Part shown: positions 1-8,408 of the stretch, piece after piece | How the letters are laid out: the number at the start of each line of letters is the position of its first letter | Position numbering within the stretch: the stretch's first letter is position 1 | Origin: Anaerolentibacter hominis | Lineage (GTDB): Bacteria > Bacillota > Clostridia > Lachnospirales > Lachnospiraceae | Length of the DNA stretch: 64,000 nt | Direction: 5' to 3' | NCBI RefSeq assembly: GCF_032380675.1 | Contig: NZ_JAWDIX010000002.1 | Location: 423,901 to 487,900, forward strand | The notes under the pieces: model-generated | Seen by the model: the letters and a program-made list of their open reading frames with translations, nothing else | Told to the model about the DNA's origin: nothing | The model's database searches: none | Translations under genes and position numbers: made by a program

Positions 1-21
1 ACGGAAAGGCGTGGTAGAAAA

Positions 22-984
22 ATGTGCTTTTCGCATAAGTCGGTTTTATTGCAGGAGACGATTAGCCAGCTGTGTATAAAACCGGATGGTATTTATGTGG
101 ACGGGACCCTGGGCGGAGCCGGACATTCCTATGAGATATGCAGACAGCTGTCGGAGCGGGGCAGACTGATCGGGATTGACCAGGATGCGGATGCGGTCAG
201 GGCAGCAGAGGAACGTCTGCGGGAATTTGGAACAAGGGCAGTTGTCGTCAGGAATAACTACTGTAATATGGAGCAGGTTCTTAATGAGCTCGGTATCGGA
301 CAGGTTGACGGAATTCTGCTGGATCTGGGCGTTTCTTCCTACCAGCTGGATACAGCCGAACGGGGATTTTCCTATCGGGAGGATGCGCCGCTGGATATGC
401 GGATGGACGACCGGCAGGAACAGACCGCCAGAGATATCGTGAACGGATACACCGAGATGGAGCTGTACCGGATGATACGGGATTACGGGGAGGACAAGTT
501 TGCCAAAAACATTGCCAAGCATATTGTGAGGGCCCGGAGCGAGAAACCGGTGGAAACCACGATGGAGCTGGCACAGATTATAAAGGGAGCGATTCCGGCC
601 AGAGTCAGAGAGGGAAAAGGCCATCCGGCCAAACAGACCTTTCAGGCCATCCGGATCGAGCTGAACAGAGAACTGGAAGTTCTGGAACAATCGTTGGATG
701 GAATGATCGCACGGCTGAGAGACAGGGGAAGAATCTGCATTATCACATTTCATTCTCTGGAGGACCGGATTGTGAAATCCAGTTTCCGCAGAAATGAAAA
801 TCCCTGTACCTGCCCGCCGAATTTTCCGGTGTGCGTATGCAATAAAGTATCGGCCGGCCGGGTAATTACCAGAAAAGCGATTTTGCCATCGGAGCAGGAG
901 CTGGAAGATAATCCCAGATCCAAAAGCGCAAAGCTGAGAGTATTTGAACGCAGGGTAAATACTCCGGAATCCGGAGAAAAATAG
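22..984 (+). CDS. rsmH: 16S rRNA m4C1402 methyltransferase RsmH (MraW)
   Basis: SAM-dependent enzyme that N4-methylates C1402 in the decoding centre of 16S rRNA; cytoplasmic. The 320-residue length is normal for the family. Visible motifs are SHKSVLLQE (residues 4-12), the SAM-binding loop VDGTLGGAGHS (about 26-36), GIDQD (about 51-55) and LDLGVSSYQLD (about 100-110), with a C-terminal RVFERR. It is the first complete gene of the dcw cluster; mraZ would normally lie just upstream, outside the window. The start is the ATG at 22 behind a purine-rich GGAAAGG. A long ORF on the opposite strand is a shadow. Confidence 0.97.
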   Translation: MCFSHKSVLLQETISQLCIKPDGIYVDGTLGGAGHSYEICRQLSERGRLIGIDQDADAVRAAEERLREFGTRAVVVRNNYCNMEQVLNELGIGQVDGILLDLGVSSYQLDTAERGFSYREDAPLDMRMDDRQEQTARDIVNGYTEMELYRMIRDYGEDKFAKNIAKHIVRARSEKPVETTMELAQIIKGAIPARVREGKGHPAKQTFQAIRIELNRELEVLEQSLDGMIARLRDRGRICIITFHSLEDRIVKSSFRRNENPCTCPPNFPVCVCNKVSAGRVITRKAILPSEQELEDNPRSKSAKLRVFERRVNTPESGEK

Positions 985-1152
985 AACGATATACAGAAAC
1001 ACTTAAAACACAAAGCGGGCGGGAAGATCCGTCTGCCAAAGCATAATAACGACCAGGTTACAAAAGATGCAGGAACCGAATAGAACGAAATGGTGGATAG
1101 AAGAGAATCGTCTATCTGTAGTTTTTTGAACCATTTTTTAGGAGGTCCCGGG

Positions 1153-1230
1153 ATGAGTTCACAGGCAGGAAGGACGAAAATCAAATGTCGCAGCAGAATA
1201 GATATTCATACACCAGACAAAGACAATTGA
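1153..1230 (+). other. Possible short ORF with strong SD overlapping the start of ftsL
   Basis: A near-perfect SD (TTAGGAGGT at about 1138-1146) sits 6-7 bases before an ATG at 1153. That ATG opens a 25-codon ORF (MSSQAGRTKI...) ending at TGA 1228-1230. The ORF is out of frame with the ftsL-like gene and runs 46 bases into it. It could be a translated leader that couples to or tunes ftsL translation, or an unused start. The peptide resembles no family I know. Translation is inferred only from the SD. Confidence 0.35.
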
Positions 1231-1832
1231 ATACCGGGCGCTCATACAACACCAGCCAGTACCGCGGCAGCTATTCCGGCAATCATTATACGCATTCCCA
1301 TACGTATACGCAGGGAAATGCCGCCAGAAACCTGGAGGTCGTCCCGCTTCCGGACTATGTAAGACCGGAACGGCCGCAGATACAGGACCCGGTCAATGAG
1401 GAAGAAAGAAGCCGGAGAAGCAGGCTGAAACGGGAAAAGGCGATGGCCAGAAACCTGGATGTGGTTTCTGTGCTGTTTCTCACTCTGGCATCGGTAATTA
1501 CGGTATATATGCTTGTCAGCTTTCTGACAGTCCGCACGGACGTGACTCAGATGAGCCGCAATGTGGTAACGCTGCAGAATGAAATCAGAGATTTAAAAAC
1601 AGATAATTCAGCAGAGCTTACCAAGATCAATGCCAATATTGATCTGTCTCATATCTACAAGGTAGCAACAGAGGAACTGGGCATGGTACATGCCAGCCGA
1701 AACCGTGTGATTGCATATGAGAGTACCAAGAGTGATTTTGTAAAACAATACGGGGAGATTCCGGAGACGGAGTCTGAGAATATTTTGGATACAGTCATTG
1801 GCGGAATTAAGAATTGGAGTTCACATGAATAA
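1185..1832 (+). CDS. ftsL: FtsL-like cell division protein
   Basis: Bitopic divisome protein that, with DivIC and DivIB/FtsQ, supports septal wall synthesis. The 215 residues comprise a polar N-terminal region of about 90 residues rich in Arg, Asn, Tyr and Ser, one membrane segment (about 91-114), then a coiled-coil stretch with leucine-spaced heptads (RNVVTLQNEIRDLKTD). The cytoplasmic tail is longer than in Bacillus FtsL. Assignment rests on topology and position between rsmH and the PBP genes, since FtsL sequences diverge strongly. The SD is AGGAAGGA at 1165-1172; a stronger SD serves an out-of-frame ATG at 1153. The stop overlaps the next start by 8 bases. Confidence 0.8.
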   Translation: MSQQNRYSYTRQRQLNTGRSYNTSQYRGSYSGNHYTHSHTYTQGNAARNLEVVPLPDYVRPERPQIQDPVNEEERSRRSRLKREKAMARNLDVVSVLFLTLASVITVYMLVSFLTVRTDVTQMSRNVVTLQNEIRDLKTDNSAELTKINANIDLSHIYKVATEELGMVHASRNRVIAYESTKSDFVKQYGEIPETESENILDTVIGGIKNWSSHE

Positions 1833-3855
1833 CAGCAGAAGGAATACACAGACAAAAAGAAAAAAGTTATTTACAACGAAAATGAGAAGCAGCCTGCTTC
1901 TCGTTTTTGCCGTTATTTTTATCATGTTTCTGGCAGTTATGGCCGCCGTCACGATGGTGAACAGGCGAAATGGAGAAAGATATAAAAAAAGGGTGCTCTC
2001 CCAGCAGACCTATGTAAGTTCGGCTATTCCCTATAAGAGAGGAAGCATTACGGACCGGAACGGTACAGTTTTGGCAACCAGCATCCGGGTCTATAATCTG
2101 ATCATTGAGCCCAAGACGATCCTGTCCAAAGATGAATACAGGGAGCCCACCATTCAGGCGCTGACACAGAACTTTGACGTTACCGAGGAAGAACTCAACC
2201 AGATACTGGCGGAGAAACCGAATTCCCAGTATGTGGTGCTCCGGAAGAAACTGGAGGATGATGAAAAGAAAGCCTATGACGATTATGTAGAGGCCCATAA
2301 GGAAGCGCTGAAGGAAGAAAAAAAGCAGAATGATATTCAAGGCGTATGGTTTGAGCTGGCCTATGACAGAAGATATCCGTTAAATGATGTGGCCTGCGGC
2401 GTTTTGGGCTTTACCTACACGGACAATGAAGGGAACTGGGGCCTGGAAGAGTATTATAATGACGAGCTAAACGGCGTTAACGGCAGATCCTACGGCTATT
2501 ATGATTCCGAGATGAATCTTCAGAGAACGGTTCAGAATCCCACGGATGGCAACAGCCTGGTGACCACGATTGACGCAAATGTACAGTCGATCGTACAGAA
2601 ACGGCTGACAAAATTTGTGGAGGAAGTAGGCTGTAAAAATATCGGCTGCATTATGATGAATCCCAATAACGGGGAAGTCTATGCCATGGCCGGCTATCCA
2701 TTTTATGATCTAAATAACCCGAGAGACCTTACACCGTATTACTCAAAAAAGAAGCTGAAAAAAATGAGCGAGGAAGAGCAGGTAGATGCTCTGAGCAAGC
2801 TCTGGAGAAATTTCTGTGTCAGCGATGCCTATGAACCGGGCTCTACATTCAAGCCATTTACGGTTGCGGCAGCCTACGAGGAGTCGAAGATAACCCCAAA
2901 CAAGACCTATTACTGCCCCGGCTATTATGAGGTGGCGGGCAAGAAAATCGGCTGCGCCCATAAAGAAGGGCATGGAACGATCAACGTACCGGAGAGCATC
3001 GCCTACTCCTGTAATCCGGCCCTGATGCAGATCGGGGAACGGCTGGGGCGGGCCAGCTTCTATAAATATACGAGACTTTTTAACTTTGGTTATAAAACCG
3101 GCATTGATCTGCCAGGTGAATCCAGCGGTATCACCTTTAACGAGTCGGGGTTAAATGCCCAGGAGCTTGCCACTGCCAGCTTCGGTCAGGGGCAGACCGT
3201 AACCATGATACAGCTGATGAGCGCGTTCTGTTCGCTGATCAACGACGGGGAATACTATGAGCCTCATATTGTGAGCCAGGTTGTAAACTCCAACGGAGCG
3301 GTAGTGGAGGATATCGAACCCCTTCTGGTGAAACGGACGGTCAGCCCCCAGACCAGCAGGGAACTGCGTTCAGAGATGAAACTGGCTGTTACGAAAGGAA
3401 CCGCGGTAAAGGCTCAGATTGAAGGGTTTGAGATCGGAGGGAAAACCGGAACTGCAGAGAAATTTCCCCGTGGCAACGAAAAATACCTGGTTTCTTTTAT
3501 TGGATTTTCCCCGGTGGAAAATCCCCAGGTTGCCATATATGTGATTATAGATGAACCGGATGTTGCAAAGCAGGCCAACAGCGCCTATGCAATCGAGGTG
3601 GCAAAGGACATCATGGAAGAAACGCTCCCGTTTCTGGGTGTTTATTCCAGCAAGGAGCCGGAAAAGACTGACACGAAAGAAAACGACACAAAGAAGGAAG
3701 ATGGTACCAAAAAGAAGAAAGAGCCGAAAAAAGATCTGCCTTCCGGAACCGATGAGCTGGGCGGAGGAATTTTTGACGACGCACCGGATGTGGGGACTGG
3801 TCTGTTAGATCAGGGAGAAGACCCGGATGGACAAGATGATCCGGGACAGGAATAA
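1825..3855 (+). CDS. Class B penicillin-binding protein (FtsI/PBP2B type)
   Basis: Septal peptidoglycan transpeptidase. From the ATG at 1825 (GGAG just upstream) it has 676 residues: a basic N-terminus, one membrane anchor (about 22-43), a dimerisation domain, and a transpeptidase domain with all three motifs (S340-TFK, S395-CN, K540-TG). No PASTA repeats are seen; the C-terminus is a Lys/Glu- then Asp/Gly-rich tail of about 60 residues, probably disordered. A longer reading from TTG 1798 is unlikely because it lacks an SD. The ATG overlaps the ftsL stop, suggesting translational coupling. The next gene is a paralogue. Confidence 0.93.
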   Translation: MNNSRRNTQTKRKKLFTTKMRSSLLLVFAVIFIMFLAVMAAVTMVNRRNGERYKKRVLSQQTYVSSAIPYKRGSITDRNGTVLATSIRVYNLIIEPKTILSKDEYREPTIQALTQNFDVTEEELNQILAEKPNSQYVVLRKKLEDDEKKAYDDYVEAHKEALKEEKKQNDIQGVWFELAYDRRYPLNDVACGVLGFTYTDNEGNWGLEEYYNDELNGVNGRSYGYYDSEMNLQRTVQNPTDGNSLVTTIDANVQSIVQKRLTKFVEEVGCKNIGCIMMNPNNGEVYAMAGYPFYDLNNPRDLTPYYSKKKLKKMSEEEQVDALSKLWRNFCVSDAYEPGSTFKPFTVAAAYEESKITPNKTYYCPGYYEVAGKKIGCAHKEGHGTINVPESIAYSCNPALMQIGERLGRASFYKYTRLFNFGYKTGIDLPGESSGITFNESGLNAQELATASFGQGQTVTMIQLMSAFCSLINDGEYYEPHIVSQVVNSNGAVVEDIEPLLVKRTVSPQTSRELRSEMKLAVTKGTAVKAQIEGFEIGGKTGTAEKFPRGNEKYLVSFIGFSPVENPQVAIYVIIDEPDVAKQANSAYAIEVAKDIMEETLPFLGVYSSKEPEKTDTKENDTKKEDGTKKKKEPKKDLPSGTDELGGGIFDDAPDVGTGLLDQGEDPDGQDDPGQE

Positions 3856-3909
3856 AAGGAGTAACGGATTAATAAAATAAAAGGATAAGATATTTAAGAG
3901 GTATTATCC

Positions 3910-5652
3910 TTGGCTCAGGTGAAGACATACAACCGTAAGGGTTTTTTTACGGTGATTCTGGTAATCAGTCTGGCTGTTGTGTTCCTGATGGGGCGGCTGG
4001 GATATCTGATGGTGGCCCAGGCCGACCACTATGGCAGCATGGCCAAAGCGCTTCATGAGAGGGAGCGTCCCATTAAAGCGATGCGCGGGAAAATACTGGA
4101 CTGCAACGGCGTGGTACTCGCGGACAATAAGCCTGTGTGTACAGTCTCAGTCATACACAGTCAGATAAAAGAACCGGAGCGGGTCATTGAAGTACTCTGC
4201 TCTGAACTGGGTCTGTCGGAGGAAACGGTCCGCAAACGGGTGGAAAAGGTATCTTCCATTGAGCGGATCAAGGCAAATATACCGAAAGAGACAGCCGACC
4301 GGATTCGGGAATATGACCTGGCAGGCGTTATGATTGATGAAGATTATAAACGATATTATCCGTTAAGCACCCTGGCCTCCAAGGTGATTGGTTTTACGGG
4401 GGGCGACAATCAGGGTATCATCGGTCTGGAAGTAGAGTATGAGAAATACTTAAAAGGGATAGACGGCAAGATATTAACCCTGACGACCGCATCCGGCGTG
4501 GAAATTAAAAATGCCGCAGAGGACCGGCAGGAGCCGATTGCCGGCAACGACCTGGTACTGACTCTGGATGTGAACATACAGAAATATGCGGAGCAGGCGG
4601 CCGCAAAGGTGATGGAAGCAAAGGGAGCCAAAAATGTTAAGATGCTTATCATGAATCCGCAGAATGGTGAGATATATGCCTGTGTGAATGTACCGGAGTT
4701 TGACTTAAACGATCCGTTTACCCTGATAGGGGAGGAAGAAAATACGGTAGCCTCCCAGGAAAAGAAGATGGATCTGTTAAATGAGATGTGGCGAAATGGC
4801 TGTATCAGCGATACATATGAACCTGGCTCCACATTTAAAATAATCACAGCGGCATCGGCGCTGGAAGCGGGCGTTGTGTCCTTAAATGATTCCTTTTACT
4901 GTCCTGGTTACAAGATCGTGGAAGACAGAAGAATCCGCTGTCATAAAGCCGGAGGACATGGGTCGGAGACTTTTGTGGATGGCATCAAGAATTCCTGCAA
5001 CCCGGTGTTTATGGAAATCGGAGGAAGACTGGGGATAGAGCGGTTCTATCACTATATGGAACGGCTGGGCCTGTTTCAGAAAACCGGTGTGGATGTACCC
5101 GGTGAAGCCGGTTCCATCATGCATAAGGTAGAAGATGTAAAGGCGGTAGAGCTGGCGACGGTATCTTTCGGCCAGTCATTTCAGATTACGCCCCTGCAGC
5201 TTCTGACCGCGGCCAGTACGGTAATCAACGGAGGGCATTCCATTACCCCTCATTTTGCAAAAGAAATAAAAAACCAGGATGGAGAAGTGATTTATACGCC
5301 ATCCTATAAACAGAAGGATGGAATGATATCCTCTGAGACATCGGCTACCATGCGGGATCTTCTGGAAAAGGTTGTGGCAGAAGGAACCGGAAAGCGGGCA
5401 TACATCGAAGGCTTTCGCATCGGAGGGAAGACAGCGACTTCGGAAAAGCTGCCCAGAAGCAGCAACAAGTATATATCCTCGTTTGTGGGCTTTGCTCCCG
5501 CCGATAACCCTCAGGTAATTGGGATCGTCCTGATCGACGAGCCGGTGGGAATCTATTATGGCGGTACGATAGCGGCTCCGGTCATCCAGGAGGTATTTGA
5601 AAATATCCTGCCTTATCTGGGAACGGAGACGGTGACAGTGGAAACAGATTAA
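3910..5652 (+). CDS. Class B penicillin-binding protein, SpoVD-like, with KTA instead of KTG
   Basis: Second transpeptidase of the cluster, 580 residues, probably the sporulation or cortex paralogue (SpoVD type) because clostridial dcw clusters often carry an FtsI/SpoVD pair. The TTG start at 3910 has AAGAGG eight bases upstream and precedes a basic patch and a membrane anchor (about 12-34). The active-site serine is S307 (STFK) and the second motif is S362-CN. The third motif reads K507-T-A, where most PBPs have KTG. No PASTA domain is visible. Spacing from the preceding PBP is 54 bases, so it is likely in the same operon. Confidence 0.88.
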   Translation: MAQVKTYNRKGFFTVILVISLAVVFLMGRLGYLMVAQADHYGSMAKALHERERPIKAMRGKILDCNGVVLADNKPVCTVSVIHSQIKEPERVIEVLCSELGLSEETVRKRVEKVSSIERIKANIPKETADRIREYDLAGVMIDEDYKRYYPLSTLASKVIGFTGGDNQGIIGLEVEYEKYLKGIDGKILTLTTASGVEIKNAAEDRQEPIAGNDLVLTLDVNIQKYAEQAAAKVMEAKGAKNVKMLIMNPQNGEIYACVNVPEFDLNDPFTLIGEEENTVASQEKKMDLLNEMWRNGCISDTYEPGSTFKIITAASALEAGVVSLNDSFYCPGYKIVEDRRIRCHKAGGHGSETFVDGIKNSCNPVFMEIGGRLGIERFYHYMERLGLFQKTGVDVPGEAGSIMHKVEDVKAVELATVSFGQSFQITPLQLLTAASTVINGGHSITPHFAKEIKNQDGEVIYTPSYKQKDGMISSETSATMRDLLEKVVAEGTGKRAYIEGFRIGGKTATSEKLPRSSNKYISSFVGFAPADNPQVIGIVLIDEPVGIYYGGTIAAPVIQEVFENILPYLGTETVTVETD

Positions 5653-5713
5653 AAAAGCGGGTCTTCGCAGAAAACTATGGTAAGTTGAGCGCATGACTGT
5701 TAGAATGTTTTTA

Positions 5714-5741
5714 TTGAAAAATTATAATAGAGAATTATAAT
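5714..5741 (+). promoter_or_regulatory. Candidate promoter before mraY
   Basis: TTGAAA (5714-5719), a 16-base spacer and TATAAT (5736-5741). A second TATAAT sits 13 bases earlier in a direct repeat of TTATAATAG. It lies in the 125-base AT-rich gap after the second PBP gene and would give mraY and downstream genes their own start. Confidence 0.5.
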
Positions 5742-5831
5742 AGTAAAACAAGAGAAGAAGAGTACAAGGGGAGGGCTTTGTACTATCTATTCTGCCGGAG
5801 CAGAATAGGAAAATGCATGGGGGTTAAGAAA

Positions 5832-6788
5832 ATGCTGAATCAAGTGATTGTACCGGTTATATTATCTTTTTTTGTGAGCGTACTGCTCAGTCCGATTTTT
5901 ATTCCATTTCTTCATAAGCTGAAATTCGGACAGTTTATACGGGAAGAGGGACCGCAGTCCCACCAGAAAAAATCAGGTACGCCGACCATGGGCGGGCTGA
6001 TCATTTTGCTGAGTGTCATTGTGACTTCTCTGGTATTTATGAAGGGTAATCCAGATATTATACCGGTGCTTTTTGTGACGATCGGATTTGGCATTATTGG
6101 ATTTTTAGACGATTATATCAAGGTGGTCATGAAACGGAATCTGGGATTGAAAGCCTGGCAGAAAATGCTGGCGCAGATAGTGGTAACCGGTGTATTCGGC
6201 TACTATATCCTACACTATACGGATCTGGGGACGACGGTGCTGGTGCCATTTACCCACGGAACATACTGGAATCTGGGCGGGCTGTTTCTCCCATTTCTGT
6301 TTGTCGTAGTGCTGGGTACGGTTAATGGTGTGAATTTTACGGATGGTCTGGACGGCCTGGCCTCCGGAGTGACCGTGCTGGTAGCTACATTTTTTACCGT
6401 TGTGGCAGTGGGTATGAATATGGGACTCTCCGTCATAACAAGTGCGGTTGCGGGAGCGCTTCTGGGTTTCCTGGTTTATAATGTTTATCCCGCAAAGATT
6501 TTTATGGGGGATACAGGTTCCCTCGCTCTGGGAGGTTTTGTGGTCGGCACGGCTTTTATGCTGCGCATGCCGTTATTTATCCTGATCGTGGGCTTCATTT
6601 ATTTCGCGGAGATTTTATCCGTCATGCTTCAGGTAACCTATTTTAAACTGACCCACGGCAAACGTATTTTTAAAATGGCCCCGATCCATCACCACTTTGA
6701 ACTGTGCGGGTGGTCGGAGACCAGAGTGGTAACCGTATTTTCGATTGTAACAGCCCTGCTCTGTCTGGTGGGCTTCTATGCAATATAG
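5832..6788 (+). CDS. mraY: Phospho-N-acetylmuramoyl-pentapeptide transferase MraY
   Basis: Polytopic membrane enzyme that transfers phospho-MurNAc-pentapeptide to undecaprenyl phosphate, making lipid I. From ATG 5832 (SD-like GGGGG, 8-base spacing) it has 318 residues, close to the usual 320-325. Visible motifs: KLKFGQFIREEGPQSH, TPTMGG, the Asp pair in FLDDYIK, NGVNFTDGLDGLA, FMGDTGSLALG and APIHHHFE. An in-frame ATG at 5817 and a TTG at 5778 are alternative starts; the short one agrees best with family N-termini. murD follows 11 bases downstream. Confidence 0.95.
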   Translation: MLNQVIVPVILSFFVSVLLSPIFIPFLHKLKFGQFIREEGPQSHQKKSGTPTMGGLIILLSVIVTSLVFMKGNPDIIPVLFVTIGFGIIGFLDDYIKVVMKRNLGLKAWQKMLAQIVVTGVFGYYILHYTDLGTTVLVPFTHGTYWNLGGLFLPFLFVVVLGTVNGVNFTDGLDGLASGVTVLVATFFTVVAVGMNMGLSVITSAVAGALLGFLVYNVYPAKIFMGDTGSLALGGFVVGTAFMLRMPLFILIVGFIYFAEILSVMLQVTYFKLTHGKRIFKMAPIHHHFELCGWSETRVVTVFSIVTALLCLVGFYAI

Positions 6789-6799
6789 GGAGGATTTTC

Positions 6800-8164
6800 A
6801 TGGTTCAGAATAACAAAGTACTGGTTGTCGGATTTGGAAAAAGCGGTACGGCAGCCGCGGCCCTGCTTGAGGAAAAGGGTGCGGATGTCATTCTGTATGA
6901 CAGCAATGAAATGAAATCGGTGCAGGAAGTACAGGAAAAACTTCCCGCGGGATTTCACGGACAGATGATAGCCGGAGTTTTGCCGGAGGAAATAAAAACA
7001 GGGCTTTCCCTTGTTGTTCTCAGCCCGGGGGTTCCCACGGATATTCCCATGGTAAATGAGCTGCGGGATGCAGGCGTTCCGATCTGGGGTGAGATTGAGT
7101 TAGCCTACCGGTTTGGCAAGGGAAAAATAATCGCTGTTACAGGGACAAACGGAAAGACAACGACGACGGCTCTCACCGGGGAGATTATGAAGACCTGGTA
7201 TCAGAGTGTATTTGTAGTTGGAAATATCGGAGATCCCTATACGCTGGAAGTGGATAAGATGGGAGAGGACTCGGTGACGGTCGCGGAAATCAGCAGCTTT
7301 CAGCTGGAAACAATACATAAGTTCCGTCCGGATGTAAGTGCGATCCTGAATATAACGCCGGACCATTTAAACCGCCATCATACAATGGAAAATTACATTG
7401 ATGCGAAATTGAGTATAACCAGAAATCAGACGAAAGAACAGGTCTGTGTGCTGAATTATGAAGATGAAGTGCTGCAAAAGAAAGCGGCCGAAATCCCTGC
7501 AAAGGTTGTATTTTTCAGCAGCAGGAGGACACTTAGGGACGGTATCTGCCTCATCGGGGATGAAATCTGCCTGTGCCGGGCCGGAACGTCCGAACCTTTG
7601 TGCAATATACATGAGCTGCGTCTGCTGGGCGAACATAACTATGAAAATGTGATGGCAGCCATTGCCATGTCCATGCATGCCGGCGTACCTATGGATCACA
7701 TTCTGAAAGCGGTGAAAGAGTTCCGCGCGGTGGAACACCGGATCGAGTATGTGGATGAGATTAACGGCGTGAAATACTTTAATGACTCCAAGGGAACGAA
7801 CCCGGATGCTGCGATCAAAGGTATCCAGGCCATGCCCGGCCCCACCTGCCTCATCGGCGGCGGGTACGACAAAGGTTCATCTTATGACGAATGGATCGAG
7901 GCTTTCGATGGAAAAGTAAAAAAACTTGTGCTGCTGGGTGCGACAAGGGACGCGATTGCGGACTGTGCAAGGGCCCACGGCTTTACAGATATTATTCTGA
8001 CCGATACGCTGAAAGAAGCGGTGGAACTATGTGCCGCCCATGCGGCTCCGGGAGAATGTGTGCTGCTTTCTCCGGCCTGCGCAAGCTGGGGTATGTTTGA
8101 GAACTACGAGCAGCGGGGAGATCTGTTTAAGGAATATGTGAATAAAATGAAGAAGGAAGAATGA
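6800..8164 (+). CDS. murD: UDP-N-acetylmuramoylalanine-D-glutamate ligase MurD
   Basis: Cytoplasmic ATP-dependent ligase adding D-glutamate to UDP-MurNAc-L-Ala. From ATG 6800 (GGGAGGAT upstream) it has 454 residues. It shows an N-terminal Rossmann domain (VLVVGFGKSGTAAA), the Mur ligase P-loop VTGTNGKTTTT, the central EISSFQLE, NITPDHLNRH, and C-terminal EHRIEYV and NDSKGTNPDA. The last codons (KMKKEE, stop) are encoded by the first unit of a 14-bp tandem repeat that continues downstream. murE and murF are absent from this cluster. Confidence 0.96.
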   Translation: MVQNNKVLVVGFGKSGTAAAALLEEKGADVILYDSNEMKSVQEVQEKLPAGFHGQMIAGVLPEEIKTGLSLVVLSPGVPTDIPMVNELRDAGVPIWGEIELAYRFGKGKIIAVTGTNGKTTTTALTGEIMKTWYQSVFVVGNIGDPYTLEVDKMGEDSVTVAEISSFQLETIHKFRPDVSAILNITPDHLNRHHTMENYIDAKLSITRNQTKEQVCVLNYEDEVLQKKAAEIPAKVVFFSSRRTLRDGICLIGDEICLCRAGTSEPLCNIHELRLLGEHNYENVMAAIAMSMHAGVPMDHILKAVKEFRAVEHRIEYVDEINGVKYFNDSKGTNPDAAIKGIQAMPGPTCLIGGGYDKGSSYDEWIEAFDGKVKKLVLLGATRDAIADCARAHGFTDIILTDTLKEAVELCAAHAAPGECVLLSPACASWGMFENYEQRGDLFKEYVNKMKKEE

Positions 8165-8178
8165 AGAAGGAAGAATGA
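8147..8178 (+). repeat. 14-bp purine-rich tandem repeat at the end of murD
   Basis: Two identical units, ATGAAGAAGGAAGA at 8147-8160 and 8161-8174, then a partial ATGA. The first unit encodes the MurD C-terminus and stop. Similar purine-rich GAATAAGGAAGAATG text occurs after the NUDIX gene near 42674-42711. Confidence 0.8.
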
Positions 8179-8359
8179 GTGAAAGTTGCGGAGACGCAAG
8201 TGAAAACGAGAATGAAGATGGAATAATGAATAAGGAAGAGCGGGTGAAAGCTGCGGCGGAGCCGCAAGTGAAAACGAGCTGCATGCAGCTCGGTGAAAAG
8301 CCGCTCTTTGAGCAGGTAAAAATGTTCCTTCGGAACAGTGAAAGCAAGCCTGCGGCTTG
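8179..8359 (+). repeat. String of short hairpins linked by GTGAAA, between murD and ftsW
   Basis: This 181-base spacer is nearly all short inverted repeats. Arms are TTGCG/CGCAA (8186-8199), TGCGGC/GCCGCA (8252-8266), a perfect 18-base palindrome (8275-8292), GCTC/GAGC (8303-8313), GTTCC/GGAAC (8324-8336) and CAAGC/GCTTG (8345-8359). GTGAAA precedes most of them (8179, 8200, 8244, 8268, 8293, 8338). A 61-codon ORF crosses it but looks accidental. It could be a repeat mosaic or a structured mRNA spacer. Confidence 0.75.
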
Positions 8360-8408
8360 ATGATTTTTTCATGACGGATTATATGATTGTAGGAGGCGTT
8401 TTAAGTTC

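Noticed and set aside
46..1002. 318-codon minus-strand ORF across rsmH
   Set aside because: Antisense shadow of a clearly conserved gene; its translation has no domain features.
8175..8360. 61-codon + strand ORF between murD and ftsW
   Set aside because: It is made of the GTGAAA hairpin string. The peptide is low in complexity and shows no family features, so the repeat explains the ORF.
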